DNA from: Xenorhabdus stockiae
Lineage (GTDB): Bacteria > Pseudomonadota > Gammaproteobacteria > Enterobacterales > Enterobacteriaceae
Assembly: GCF_002632825.1 (NCBI RefSeq)
Contig: NZ_NJAJ01000015.1
Coordinates: 50,886-114,885 of the forward strand
Direction: 5' to 3'
DNA length: 64,000 bases
Shown here: positions 53,856-63,375 of the stretch, one piece after another
How positions within the stretch are numbered: the first letter of the stretch is position 1
How the letters are laid out: every line of letters begins with the position of its first letter
The notes under the pieces: generated by a model
The model's input: only the letters and a program-made list of their open reading frames with translations
Told to the model about the DNA's origin: nothing
The model's database searches: none
Program-made: the position numbers and the translations under genes

Positions 53856-54950
53856 TCAGCCGGATGTCTGTTTCCGACAACTTGCCTGCAAGATACGCAT
53901 GATGGTTTCGGCTCCGCTACGATTGGGATTGATGCGGATCATACGTTTCTCCAGCGTGGGATCGGTCTGGCGGAATGTGCCGGAAATTCGGTAAAAGAGG
54001 GGCGGAATTTCAAATTTTGACTCTGCCCCAACGGGATAAGGTAATGCGCCCAATGTATGCGCGATGTTCAGTACCGTATCCGCGATGGGTTCATGGAATT
54101 CGACTAAAACTACTTTGGACTGGGCATTGGCAATCATAGCCTGTTTTACCTGAGGTATTTCCCCCTGATTCAGCCGAAGCACTAATTCTTCATTTACTTC
54201 AGACTGTACTGCGTGCATGACCGGTGCAAATACCAGCCCACGTAGTGCTTCCATCGCCTGATAGCCCTGAATCTGACAACCGCCGGAGTACATGTTGTGA
54301 CGCAGTTTCTCGATGATTGTCTGCTTACCGATAACTAAGCCTACTCCCTGTGGCCCAAGTAATTTAAAGCAGGAAAAAGTAGAAAGCGTTGCGCCATATT
54401 CACAGCCGATGTGGGGGACTTTCATGGCTGCGTAGTTGTCATCTACCAGTGAAGGAATGTGATGCTTGTTCAGGATGGAAATAACCTCTTTCAAAGAATA
54501 ACGATCATCAATTTTCTGCCGTGTATGCTGGATAAGACAAGCTGTGGGCTTATGCTGTTGTATGGCAGTTTCAAGCTGCTTTGTGCAGTTGAAATCTGCA
54601 TAAACGACATGAAGACCCATTTGTTCAATTGATGTTTTAGTCGTGGGATAAATCGGTGCGTCATGGACAAGTAATGTCTCACAAGGACGAAGTATTGCTC
54701 CCAGCCCGGCCCGCAAGGCACCGGTTCCGGCACCATTCACAAAAGCTGCCGCTTCTGCGTTAAAATATTCGGCGAGAACAGATTCAATACGGTGCGTCAT
54801 TCTGGGTTGCTGGAGACCCGGGACTAAACCCAGATCTCCCTGTGAGAGAAAATCAGCGCCGGGAAAGTGACGACAGATGATATCCACCAGCTTAAACTGC
54901 TGCTTCTGGGCCTGTGCCATCGTCATGCTTTGTAACGGTGCTGTTTTCAT
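53856..54950 (-). CDS. yhfS: YhfS-like PLP-dependent aminotransferase-fold protein
   Basis: A 364-residue cytosolic protein (E. coli YhfS 361). Shared features are the start MKTAPLQSMTMAQAQKQQF, GAGTGALRAGLGAILRPCETL, LLVHDAPIYPTTK, VDDNYAAMKV, the PLP-lysine region TFSCFKLLGPQGVGLVIG, and LGALPYPVGAESKFEIPPLF near the end. It belongs to the aminotransferase class V-like family of unknown reaction. It lies 18 bp after yhfT. Function unknown in any species, to my knowledge. Confidence 0.88.
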   Translation of the reverse strand: MKTAPLQSMTMAQAQKQQFKLVDIICRHFPGADFLSQGDLGLVPGLQQPRMTHRIESVLAEYFNAEAAAFVNGAGTGALRAGLGAILRPCETLLVHDAPIYPTTKTSIEQMGLHVVYADFNCTKQLETAIQQHKPTACLIQHTRQKIDDRYSLKEVISILNKHHIPSLVDDNYAAMKVPHIGCEYGATLSTFSCFKLLGPQGVGLVIGKQTIIEKLRHNMYSGGCQIQGYQAMEALRGLVFAPVMHAVQSEVNEELVLRLNQGEIPQVKQAMIANAQSKVVLVEFHEPIADTVLNIAHTLGALPYPVGAESKFEIPPLFYRISGTFRQTDPTLEKRMIRINPNRSGAETIMRILQASCRKQTSG

Positions 54951-54968
54951 TCTCTCACTTTGTTCCTG

Positions 54969-56339
54969 TTAATTTATTCCGACTAAATAGAGTACGTTAG
55001 CAAGAATACCTACGGCAATGGTTGCGATCGGGCCGATTGCCATTTCAACCAAAGGACGTTTAGACGTGCGGTTAAGCAGATAAATCCCCGCAACAATCAT
55101 AAAGCCCATACCCGGCAGAATGGCGTTGGAAGCGATCATACCACCAACCAACAGGGCGACTTCGAGCATTTTGGTGATCGCGGTACGAATATGGCCGCTA
55201 CACGCTTTGACGCCGGGATATTTATCCAGCCAGATAGCAATTTTTGCCAGTAGCTGGATTTCGATAAACATCGTCAGGCCACCGGCGACAAAGGCCAGCC
55301 ACGGATTGCTGGTTGCCAGACCTGCCACAAACACGAATTTCATCCCGTTGGGGCTGTAGACACCAGTAGCGATTGCCGTTGTACCGACCAGCGGGACAAA
55401 CCCGATGGCACGTGCCAGCGCCACCAGCAGGGCACTCGTCTGCTCATCCTGCGCCATCAATTGCAGGGATACCGGCCCTTCTGCCAGCAGGCTGAAAGAC
55501 ATGGTCGCTGCACTTGCAGTCAGGCCGCCACAAAGGATTAGTAGCCATTTGTTTTTCTGAATACGTTCGATGCGGGTTGAGAACAGCCCGACTAACATTT
55601 CATTAGCGCCTTTTGGTGCTGCGGAGGATTGATTGGCGGATGGGGCATTATCCGGACGTTCACGCATGGCGAAGTAGAACATGGCAATCATCGACAGCAA
55701 CAAAGCCGCACCATTCGGATCGACACTGACCGGCTTTTCGATTAGTCCTCCAAAACTGAGCGGGCCAGCGGCTTTCGTCGCTACATAGCCGACTAAAGCG
55801 GTGAGCATGACTAAAAGCCCTTTGCGGTAGCCATATTGATAGCCGACGACCATCGCAGGGAACAGAGCAAAGCAGGCGACAATCGGATCACCGACTTTTT
55901 TCAGGTCATCGGTGAAATTAACCGGCAGCATCGCAAACAGCTCAACAACGGAACGTAATCCGGCCAGTAAGGCAATGGCGTATAAGGCTCCAATGATACC
56001 GGAAGCCATGAATCCTCTGCGGCTGTTGGCACACCAGATCCCAATCATATCGGTACCGAGCAACAGGCTGTGAACCAGCACGATAGGTGCTGTCAGCGAG
56101 AAGGGGATACCAAACCCGACGACCAGACCAATGCTCAGGGCAAAACTTGTTGCTGCCAGTGCCTTACGGCTCATTCGTCCTTCCAGATATTCAGGGAGCA
56201 GCGGACGCAGGCCATCATGGAAAACGGCGATACCACGGTTTGCCATCATGGCGGCAATCGCACCAATTGAAGCCAGTAATCCCGCTTTAAAAGGATCGAC
56301 TTCCATCAGTCTCATCAGGAACTCATGAAAATGTTGCAT
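54969..56339 (-). CDS. yhfT: YhfT-like membrane transport protein
   Basis: A 456-residue integral membrane protein with about twelve hydrophobic segments, similar to E. coli YhfT in size and residue pattern (LASIGAIAAMMANRGIAVFH, ALSIGLVVGFGIPFSLTAP, GVYSPNGMKFVFVAGLATSN). It is thought to be the transporter of the yhf cluster, but its substrate is not known. It is 10 bp after yhfU. Confidence 0.85.
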   Translation of the reverse strand: MQHFHEFLMRLMEVDPFKAGLLASIGAIAAMMANRGIAVFHDGLRPLLPEYLEGRMSRKALAATSFALSIGLVVGFGIPFSLTAPIVLVHSLLLGTDMIGIWCANSRRGFMASGIIGALYAIALLAGLRSVVELFAMLPVNFTDDLKKVGDPIVACFALFPAMVVGYQYGYRKGLLVMLTALVGYVATKAAGPLSFGGLIEKPVSVDPNGAALLLSMIAMFYFAMRERPDNAPSANQSSAAPKGANEMLVGLFSTRIERIQKNKWLLILCGGLTASAATMSFSLLAEGPVSLQLMAQDEQTSALLVALARAIGFVPLVGTTAIATGVYSPNGMKFVFVAGLATSNPWLAFVAGGLTMFIEIQLLAKIAIWLDKYPGVKACSGHIRTAITKMLEVALLVGGMIASNAILPGMGFMIVAGIYLLNRTSKRPLVEMAIGPIATIAVGILANVLYLVGIN

Positions 56340-56349
56340 GGCAGGCTCC

Positions 56350-56712
56350 TTATTGAGAAATGATCGTGTTAATGATCACCGGAAGAACAATGTCGATATC
56401 CTGCCCCGTAAAGCCAAATGCTTTTTTGCCTGTTTTTACATGAGCAATAATCTCATCGTCGGATAAGATTTTTCCCGGCATACCAATGGTGGCGCAGAGA
56501 TCCAGACCGATAAGGGCAATCGCGATAGCCAGCGCCCCGCCGCCGCCCGTATTACAGGCACCAAAATAATAATCGGCATCGCCATTTTTAATCGCCATAG
56601 AGGCTTCAATGTCATTCATAATGACGACGGAGGCGGCTTTGTCTCCGGCCAGTTGCCGGATACATTCGGCAATTTTTTCTTTTTCTATTTGTCCACCAAC
56701 GACAAATTTCAT
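56350..56712 (-). CDS. yhfU: YhfU-like protein (DUF2620)
   Basis: A 120-residue protein like E. coli YhfU (117). It has MKFVVGGQIEKEKIAEC, ASVVIMNDIEASMAIKNGDA and FGACNTGGGGALAIAIALIG, a glycine-rich loop, ending FTGQDIDIVLPVIINTIISQ. It may interact with the YhfT transporter. Unknown function. Confidence 0.85.
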   Translation of the reverse strand: MKFVVGGQIEKEKIAECIRQLAGDKAASVVIMNDIEASMAIKNGDADYYFGACNTGGGGALAIAIALIGLDLCATIGMPGKILSDDEIIAHVKTGKKAFGFTGQDIDIVLPVIINTIISQ

Positions 56713-56757
56713 GCTGTTATCCCTCTCTTTCTTATTTTCTGTCGAATTATTGCTTAG

Positions 56758-57708
56758 TTATTTGGAAAAGCGGTGCCGGAAGAATTGGGCAGGGTTATCG
56801 CGTAACATTCGGTCTATCTGTGTTTGGGTAAAGCCGGCAGCCAGCAACATCGGAACGAATACCGTGAGTAAGTAATCGAAACCAATTCCTCCGTTGCTTT
56901 TCAGGTGAGAACGGCGGGTTATATCCTGAGAGAGCATGACTCTGTCGAGTAGCCCTCGGCTGGCAAGCACCTGTAACATTGCAATGCGCCTGCTGTCAGG
57001 ATAGTAATTGTTTTTACCAATGGTATCGAATTGTACCCAGGCACCTTCTTCAAGCAGGGGAATAATCGTGTCCAGATTGTCTTTCAGATCACAATGACCA
57101 ATCGCCACAGATTCAGGAGAAACACCAAATCCCTTGAGGAGCGCCAGTTGCTCACGTCCCATTGTACTTAAGGTGGTGTGGGTGGATATGGGGCATCCGG
57201 TAGCATGATGTGCGAGAGCGGCTGCGGCAAAGACCTTTTGCTCATCTTCGGTAATTTCCCCAAGGCTGGAGCCAATTTCGGCAATAATACCGGCTTTTAA
57301 TGCCGTACCGTCAATGCCTGTCTCAATTTCAGTAATCATCTCTTCAGCAATGTCCTGAATGCTTAATGTGCTGAAATGATCGGGGAAGAATGGCCGTTTG
57401 TAATAGCCTGTCGAGGCAATGATATTGATGTGGGTATCACGCACCAGATTCAGTAAAAAGGAGGCATTGCGCCCCATGTAACGGTTGGTCACCTCCACAA
57501 TATTGCGCAGACCAAGCGCATGCAGATGGCGAAGTTCATCAACAATCAGTTCATACTGATCGAGACGACAGTCAAGGGTACCTTTGGCTTCGGACAGATC
57601 AATATGCAAGTGCTCATGAACATAGGTGTAGCCTGATGTATCAATCTTGGATGGGGAATACAGAGCGGAATGTATGGGTGTATTCCTGATCTTTTTCTGG
57701 CATTCCAT
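56758..57708 (-). CDS. php: Phosphotriesterase-homology protein
   Basis: A 316-residue amidohydrolase-superfamily protein (E. coli Php/YhfV 292). The binuclear metal site is present: VHEHLHIDLS, the lysine/glutamate region in GIIAEIGSSLGEI, the histidines in STHTTLSTMG and IGHCDLKDNL, and the aspartate in MLSQDITRRSHLKSNGG. The N-terminus is about 24 residues longer than in E. coli. It hydrolyses no known organophosphate efficiently; its natural substrate is unknown. It lies 45 bp upstream of yhfU. Confidence 0.88.
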   Translation of the reverse strand: MECQKKIRNTPIHSALYSPSKIDTSGYTYVHEHLHIDLSEAKGTLDCRLDQYELIVDELRHLHALGLRNIVEVTNRYMGRNASFLLNLVRDTHINIIASTGYYKRPFFPDHFSTLSIQDIAEEMITEIETGIDGTALKAGIIAEIGSSLGEITEDEQKVFAAAALAHHATGCPISTHTTLSTMGREQLALLKGFGVSPESVAIGHCDLKDNLDTIIPLLEEGAWVQFDTIGKNNYYPDSRRIAMLQVLASRGLLDRVMLSQDITRRSHLKSNGGIGFDYLLTVFVPMLLAAGFTQTQIDRMLRDNPAQFFRHRFSK

Positions 57709-57859
57709 AACTATTCCATAAATAAAGCATAACTATTCCGTAAAAATTATTTCCGTAAATAAATAGTCGCGCAGCATCATGCGGTAAATTGACTAGAGCG
57801 AAAATAACATTATTTGAGGGAAAGATAATATTAAATGTAATACCTATGTTGAGTAATTA

Positions 57860-59032
57860 TTAAGAGTAACCGTTGTTTTTCCAGTTGCCCTGACTGTCAT
57901 AAATGCCTTCAAGCTTTGGATTTCCTGACTGAATACCTGAGATCAGGGCGACATCACTGCGGGTGACGAAAATCTGAGTCCGGAAGCACATGATCACCGG
58001 GCTACCAATAGGGTGCAATCCATACAGAGAGAAGTGGTAATCAATACAGGGTTCACCTAACCGTAATATCCGTGCTGTTTTGTATGAACTGTTGTGTTCT
58101 GGAAAAACCAGAGCATGCTTCATGTGGCTGCGTTGGTAGTAGCCTCCACCATAACAATAACTTTTGTCCTCATAGTGATGAGATATTTCCGTGACATAAG
58201 CCATCGCGATCTGTTCAGGCTCCCGGCCAATACTATTTGCAGGGATTGTTCCGGTCAGGGCATGACCCGGTTCTAAATGAGTCGCACCATATTTTGATAA
58301 CAGGGGAATTGTGTTGCAGCTAGTTGCCGAGGGGGCATTGATTTGAGAGAGAGAAATGCCGCGTTGCTTGAGTTTATTTCGTGCTCTGATCAGCGTCTGC
58401 AAATTAACGGTCGGTAACGTGGTCTGATACTGAGCATTCCATGCCAGACAGGGAAAATGAGTCAGACCACATAGTTTAATACCCGCCATCTGTTTTAAAG
58501 CATCAATAGCCGAATCTAGTTCTTCAAAGAGGAAACCTGATTCCTGACAGGTAAAAGCCATATCGCGCTTAGCAAAGATTTTCAGCATGATGGGCTGGAT
58601 ACGCCCCAGCTTTTCGGCTGCATCCGATATGGCCTGAGCTTTCTCCAACGAAAATACAGTGATAATTTTAGGATCACACCGGAGCATGGTTTCTATCAAA
58701 TGAGCGGGTGTCTGTACTAAGTGGCCAATGTGGCATAGAGGAATACCATGTTGACTCAGGCTGTAGGCTTCTTTGAAATCCACCGCAACCACACCGGGAT
58801 AGCCAAGTTCAATCAGTTTCTTGGTCAGCCACGGATTGCGGCCAAACTGTTTGGTCATCAGGTAGAGTTCGATACCATATTGCTCTGCTGTTTGCAGTAA
58901 ATGTTGACCATTCTTTAATACCTGATCGACATCAATGACGTAAGTATCTGGTAGGATCGTACCTTGTTGCCAAAGGTTTTTTGCTACTTCTATTAGTTCA
59001 GGATTCTGTTTTTTTAACGCATTAATAAACAT
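57860..59032 (-). CDS. yhfX: YhfX-like PLP-dependent (alanine racemase-like) protein
   Basis: A 390-residue protein (E. coli YhfX 387). The N-terminal alanine racemase-type barrel holds the PLP lysine in LYLMTKQFGRNPWLTKKL (about residue 60), with GVVAVDFKEAYSL and ITVFSLEKAQAIS, and the C-terminal beta domain has GGGYYQRSHMKHALVFPEH. Unknown reaction. In E. coli the gene between php and yhfX is yhfW; here the 151-bp gap holds nothing, so yhfW is missing. Confidence 0.85.
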   Translation of the reverse strand: MFINALKKQNPELIEVAKNLWQQGTILPDTYVIDVDQVLKNGQHLLQTAEQYGIELYLMTKQFGRNPWLTKKLIELGYPGVVAVDFKEAYSLSQHGIPLCHIGHLVQTPAHLIETMLRCDPKIITVFSLEKAQAISDAAEKLGRIQPIMLKIFAKRDMAFTCQESGFLFEELDSAIDALKQMAGIKLCGLTHFPCLAWNAQYQTTLPTVNLQTLIRARNKLKQRGISLSQINAPSATSCNTIPLLSKYGATHLEPGHALTGTIPANSIGREPEQIAMAYVTEISHHYEDKSYCYGGGYYQRSHMKHALVFPEHNSSYKTARILRLGEPCIDYHFSLYGLHPIGSPVIMCFRTQIFVTRSDVALISGIQSGNPKLEGIYDSQGNWKNNGYS

Positions 59033-59134
59033 AGGTTTCTCTTTGTAGCTGCAAAGCAGTACGTGTGTGCGAAAAATAAAAACGCTTGAAGTTTCTTAAT
59101 CTTCATTTTTTTGAATATTTATGATGTGTAAAAA

Positions 59135-59497
59135 TCAGTAACTTGTTGTTGCAAGTATTAAACCATATAAATTTATTAACAGATAGCCTTCCTCATTGGG
59201 GTGTAGGGTAAGAGTAAATTTTTCCAACAGGGAATGATGAATTTTGAGTAACCGCGAATAATTCCCGGATTGTTTTATTTTGTCCAGAATGTCTTTTTCT
59301 ATAGGGGAAACAATCTCTCCACGACGTGATCGCATAAAAGCACTTGCCATGTGAGTAAGCGCCATTTCACCTTGTGGATGGCGGACTGGGATCAGCCAGA
59401 ACTCCTCCAGAATATGCACGACATCAAGCATATTATCGTAGATATCCTGATCGATGACACCACCTTGCAACAGGATAGTTAGCCGTTGTTCTACCAT
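59135..59497 (-). CDS. yhfY: YhfY-like PRD-domain protein
   Basis: A 120-residue protein similar to E. coli YhfY. It has a PRD-like helical pattern (VEQRLTILLQGGVIDQDIYD, HMASAFMRSRRGEIVSPIEK) with one conserved histidine in LTHMASAF. PRD domains are phosphorylation-sensing modules of antiterminators and activators, but here there is no attached DNA- or RNA-binding domain. It sits 87 bp after yhfZ and may modulate it. Confidence 0.8.
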   Translation of the reverse strand: MVEQRLTILLQGGVIDQDIYDNMLDVVHILEEFWLIPVRHPQGEMALTHMASAFMRSRRGEIVSPIEKDILDKIKQSGNYSRLLKIHHSLLEKFTLTLHPNEEGYLLINLYGLILATTSY

Positions 59498-59583
59498 CGC
59501 TTTTTGTTACACGTCAGATTTAATTGATTATGTTTGGTCTGAGTCTGTTTTTGGCTGAGACCTTATTTGGGGCTAATTAAGGT

Positions 59584-60492
59584 TCAGTAAATGGGTTCGA
59601 TTATGCCTGATACCACGTTTTGCTGATGGGTTAGTAGTGCTTCTCTGTCAACCATGGTATGTAAGAGTTGCTGGATAGGGATATTATCCTTGCGGGCAAG
59701 GATAACCGCTTCGGAGGCTTTGATAAAACACTCACCGTCATCGGGAAGTTGGGTCATCAGGCCTTGTGCAATCAGCTCATGGCCTTGTCCAACGTTCCAG
59801 ATAGCCGCATCAATGTGGCCTTTCATGATTTGATTCAGACATTCATGATAAGAGACCTCGACCAGTTCGATTTCTTTTCCTGCAAAATACTGCTTTGTCA
59901 TTATTTTCTGGTCAGCTGAGGTGCTGTCTAACCCTACGCGGCGGATAGTTTCCATTTCCCCCTGGCGAAAGATTAACCGATGTCTGTCTGTGTAACTTTG
60001 GGTCCCTAGTGATAGCGCAATATATATATCTTTATTATCTGGATGCTGCTCTGCGGCGAGTCTTGATGTTACTGCTAAGTCATAGACGCCATTCAGTAAG
60101 CACTCAATGCGGATATCTGAGCCACGCATATGTGCAAAGTAAAAAGGAACACCTGCACACAATGCTTTTAAACCACTGGCCAGACCCTCATAGGCACGGG
60201 TATAGGGAAGGGGCATTGCGCAGACTACATTGCCGATATCGGCATATTCCAATAGTAATTTATGGTTAATCTGCGAGAGAAAGCTGCCATTCCTACCACG
60301 ACGCTTAATTCCAACCGCCTGCGATTGCTCGAGAGATTTTAATGCTGCCTGCATTAAACCCACGGACAACCCACACTCTTTTGCCAGTAACTCTATGGTT
60401 TTCAGGCGATTGCCACATTGTTCTGAGAGGAGATAACGAGCCAGAAATGATTGCGCAATCCCCTCTTTTTTAATGAATGTTTGACTCATCAT
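59584..60492 (-). CDS. yhfZ: YhfZ-like transcriptional regulator
   Basis: A 302-residue protein like E. coli YhfZ. An N-terminal GntR/winged-helix segment (RLKTIELLAKECGLSVGLMQ, SLEQSQAVGIKRRGRNG) is followed by a ligand-binding domain of periplasmic-binding type (MPLPYTRAYEGLASGLKAL, ECLLNGVYDLAVTSRLAAE). First gene of the yhf cluster on the minus strand, so it most likely regulates the operon. ATG at 60490-60492; a neighbouring ATG one codon in is also possible. Confidence 0.82.
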   Translation of the reverse strand: MMSQTFIKKEGIAQSFLARYLLSEQCGNRLKTIELLAKECGLSVGLMQAALKSLEQSQAVGIKRRGRNGSFLSQINHKLLLEYADIGNVVCAMPLPYTRAYEGLASGLKALCAGVPFYFAHMRGSDIRIECLLNGVYDLAVTSRLAAEQHPDNKDIYIALSLGTQSYTDRHRLIFRQGEMETIRRVGLDSTSADQKIMTKQYFAGKEIELVEVSYHECLNQIMKGHIDAAIWNVGQGHELIAQGLMTQLPDDGECFIKASEAVILARKDNIPIQQLLHTMVDREALLTHQQNVVSGIIEPIY

Positions 60493-60957
60493 TACAAGTT
60501 TTTATCCATTCTTATTTATCTTCATAAATTTGAACATAAACCGCAACCAGCGAATTAAAGAAAAGGGAGTAATATCACAATTACAGAATAAATGAAAATT
60601 TAAAAAATGATAAAAACTAATATTATCAATATTTTGAAGATATATCATTATTTTGGCCTGAAGATATAAAAATAAGCATCATGGGAGAATATAGGGAAAT
60701 AGCCTGATTCCTACCCTTATGTCTGCTGTATTTTTCTGTCTGTATGGTGATTTTTGCTACACTATTTGTCACAGTATGAAACAATTTGATGGTATTTTGT
60801 TCTTTACCTCAATATAGAGTCATCAACTAAACAGTTTTATCTTTTTTTATTTCATTACTATTAAATTTTATTCTATCCTGCTGCAATAAAAGACAGGGTA
60901 GTATATTTATCAGGCCAATTATTTATTTTTCATTGATATATCATGAGGTTATTTCTT
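60493..60957. other. AT-rich divergent spacer
   Basis: No gene or clear hairpin. It separates the yhf cluster from the rightward alpha/beta hydrolase and presumably carries both promoters. Confidence 0.5.
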
Positions 60958-61866
60958 ATGAAAGTTATAGCAAATGATGTCCCAATTGAAATAGAAGATA
61001 GCGGTGAAGGAGCTAATGGTGAGAAGCGACCGGTTGTGTTGCTTATCATGGGTCTGGGAATGCAGCTTATTGACTGGCCTGATGACATAGTAAACCTGTT
61101 AGTTGCGGCCGGGTTTCGGGTAATTCGGCATGATAATCGTGATGCGGGGCTGAGCCAGAGATTTGATCATATCCCACAGCGCTCTTTATTGTGGCAGAAA
61201 ATCCGGTTTCGTCTGGGCTTACCTGTTCGCGCTTCTTATAGTATGCAGGATATGGCTGATGATGCTCTGGGGGTGCTTGATGCGCTGAATATCCCTCAGG
61301 CCCATATTATCGGTGCTTCAATGGGAGGCATGATTGCCCAGAGACTGGTGGCAACCTACCCGGAGCGGGTAAAAAGTCTGGTGAGCATCATGAGTTCGAG
61401 TGGTGCTCAGGGGCTTCCTTTGCCAAAGCCGGAGGTAATGGCAGCGTTGTTATCTAAACCCACCGATACCCGTATAGAAGAGCTGGTGGCCCATCAACTG
61501 AGAATTATCCGGCTTATTGCTTCTCCTTCTGAACCACTAAATATTGATGAACAGACTCAGCATCTGAGAATGGCTCTTAGTCGTGGCGGCTATTATCCCA
61601 AAAGTTTCATCCGGCAGATTTTGGCGATAATTGCAGATTCTGACCGGGCTGAGCTTTTGAGCCGGATTAGTTGCCCTGCACTGGTTGTACATGGTGAGGA
61701 TGATCCTTTAATTCCGATGGCCTGTGGAGAAGATACCGCCAGACGTATTAGCGGGGCTAAGTTCTTACCAGTGCAGCAAATGGGGCACACTTTTCCACCA
61801 TCGTTTATGCAGGCTATGACTGAGGAAATTATTCCGTTTCTGAATGATGTGGAAGAAACAGAATAA
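60958..61866 (+). CDS. Alpha/beta-hydrolase-fold esterase
   Basis: About 302 residues from the ATG at 60958 (GAGG nine bases upstream). The oxyanion strand region is VVLLIMGLGMQLIDWPDD, the nucleophile elbow AHIIGASMGGMIAQRL with Ser in GASMGG, the acid in LVVHGEDDPLIPMACGED and the histidine in QQMGHTFPPSF. All three catalytic residues are there. It resembles RdmC-type and other small-molecule esterases. No operon partner with obvious function; substrate unknown. Confidence 0.85.
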   Translation: MKVIANDVPIEIEDSGEGANGEKRPVVLLIMGLGMQLIDWPDDIVNLLVAAGFRVIRHDNRDAGLSQRFDHIPQRSLLWQKIRFRLGLPVRASYSMQDMADDALGVLDALNIPQAHIIGASMGGMIAQRLVATYPERVKSLVSIMSSSGAQGLPLPKPEVMAALLSKPTDTRIEELVAHQLRIIRLIASPSEPLNIDEQTQHLRMALSRGGYYPKSFIRQILAIIADSDRAELLSRISCPALVVHGEDDPLIPMACGEDTARRISGAKFLPVQQMGHTFPPSFMQAMTEEIIPFLNDVEETE

Positions 61867-61880
61867 AATATACACTTTCT

Positions 61881-62156
61881 ATGAGGAGAGGAGGGTCGAG
61901 TAAACCGATTGATCACCGGACATCTTTTGGCAAATTTGGTCCACTTGGTGTACCAGATATCGTATATGAAAAAATGAAATCATCACATCGGTCTTCCTTT
62001 CCTCCTGAATTGTCAATTAAAGTAGTTGCATCTATTGTCGATGAGATTGGACATATTATTCATGCTCAATGCGATAAATCAGAATCAAATATATTTTGGG
62101 AAAGTAAGGGATCAAGTTTTACTAACGATAGATATCAGGACGGGTTTCTTTCGTAA
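61881..62156 (+). CDS. Small hypothetical protein, 91 residues
   Basis: A 91-residue frame 14 bp after the esterase gene, with no good ribosome site at its ATG (its own GAGGAGAGGAGG lies inside the first codons). The sequence FGKFGPLGVPDIVYEKM, KVVASIVDEIGHIIHA and FTNDRYQDGF is plausible for a small cytosolic protein but matches nothing I know. It could be a 3' fragment of a larger gene or a real small gene working with the next one. Low certainty. Confidence 0.35.
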   Translation: MRRGGSSKPIDHRTSFGKFGPLGVPDIVYEKMKSSHRSSFPPELSIKVVASIVDEIGHIIHAQCDKSESNIFWESKGSSFTNDRYQDGFLS

Positions 62157-62204
62157 CGGATAAGTGTTTAACCATCGTGATAGATTAATATAGGAGTTAA
62201 TTAT

Positions 62205-63251
62205 ATGAATAAGAATGTAATATTTGTTTATGGAGAAGGTGATGCCCGTCGTGTACTTATATCATATTTAAGAAAAGAAAAACGGGATGATAATATTTAT
62301 TTAACAATTGATGCTTTAAATAATGTATTAGGGATTACGCGTCAAGATGGTGAAGAATTTCCAATGAGGTTACAATCGCTTATTAGTCGATCCTCTTATA
62401 TAACTTCTGATATGTGTAAGCCATTATTTTTGCGTGATCCAAATCTGAGAAAATTCCCGGAAATTGCCGAGTACTTGTTGATATCGTGGGTGCATTTTTT
62501 ATTTAAAAATACGGAAGAATTATCAATCTATCGCAGATTAGATAAACATATTAATTTAGAAAAAAATAGTAATGCAGGAATGAAAAAATATCTTACTGAA
62601 ATGTTGAATAAAAATTCAATATTTAGCTTTAGTAAAGATAACAGGTTTTATAATGAAATAAATTTTGATAATGATAAAATGGAATCAATTAGTCGTTTTA
62701 TGAGCCAGCATAGGGAAGGGAATAGACAGGGATATAAAAAAAGTGATAGTAATTTATTAAGTAAATTAGCAGAGATAGAGAGGAGTAAAAATAGAAATAA
62801 TACTGAAGTTGAATATGGTGGTTTAAATTTACACACCAATAATTTGCTTTCGGTATCCCTTCAGACGAGAATGATTAGGAAGTTAGTTAAATTATCGTTG
62901 GAGTGGATTAAGGTAGAATCAGAAAAACCAGATTCTCCTATTAGTGGATGGATATTTCTCATGGATTATTTGACTAATAATAATCGTTTATCTCAGCCAG
63001 AAAAAAGAAATAGAATTGATCTGGAAATTAATCGGCCCAAACTGTGGAAAGAACAAAAAACATTTTCAAATGGCTCATTGTATAGCCCTATTACAGATTC
63101 AGAATACAGGCATGTTAAGAGAAAATTTCTTGGCGAAACGGGTACTACACAGATAGCTTCATCACAAAAAATTGGGAGTGAGTATGGGACGCAATCTGGT
63201 GTTTTTAATATTGAGTATTACCCAAGTGATATTTTTAAAAGGCAAAAATAA
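62205..63251 (+). CDS. Hypothetical protein, 348 residues
   Basis: A 348-residue cytosolic protein with a proper ribosome site (AGGAG nine bases before the ATG). It is unusually AT-rich and lysine/asparagine-rich, e.g. the middle region (about 110-220) is polar and repetitive in N, K, S, R. The start VIFVYGEGDARRVLISYLRK resembles a Rossmann-like beta-alpha unit, and EIAEYLLISWVHFLFKN a helix. I do not recognise it. Base composition unlike the paa genes points to transfer. Followed by a GNAT gene on the other strand. Confidence 0.55.
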   Translation: MNKNVIFVYGEGDARRVLISYLRKEKRDDNIYLTIDALNNVLGITRQDGEEFPMRLQSLISRSSYITSDMCKPLFLRDPNLRKFPEIAEYLLISWVHFLFKNTEELSIYRRLDKHINLEKNSNAGMKKYLTEMLNKNSIFSFSKDNRFYNEINFDNDKMESISRFMSQHREGNRQGYKKSDSNLLSKLAEIERSKNRNNTEVEYGGLNLHTNNLLSVSLQTRMIRKLVKLSLEWIKVESEKPDSPISGWIFLMDYLTNNNRLSQPEKRNRIDLEINRPKLWKEQKTFSNGSLYSPITDSEYRHVKRKFLGETGTTQIASSQKIGSEYGTQSGVFNIEYYPSDIFKRQK

Positions 63252-63375
63252 TAATTCATCAAGTTAATCATATGTGTTTATATATAATATATCCTTCACC
63301 TTTTTTATGCTATTTGACTGAAAGTAAGTAAGCTTAGTCAATCAATTTGCAGTTAGAAGGTGAAGGAAGGGGTTT

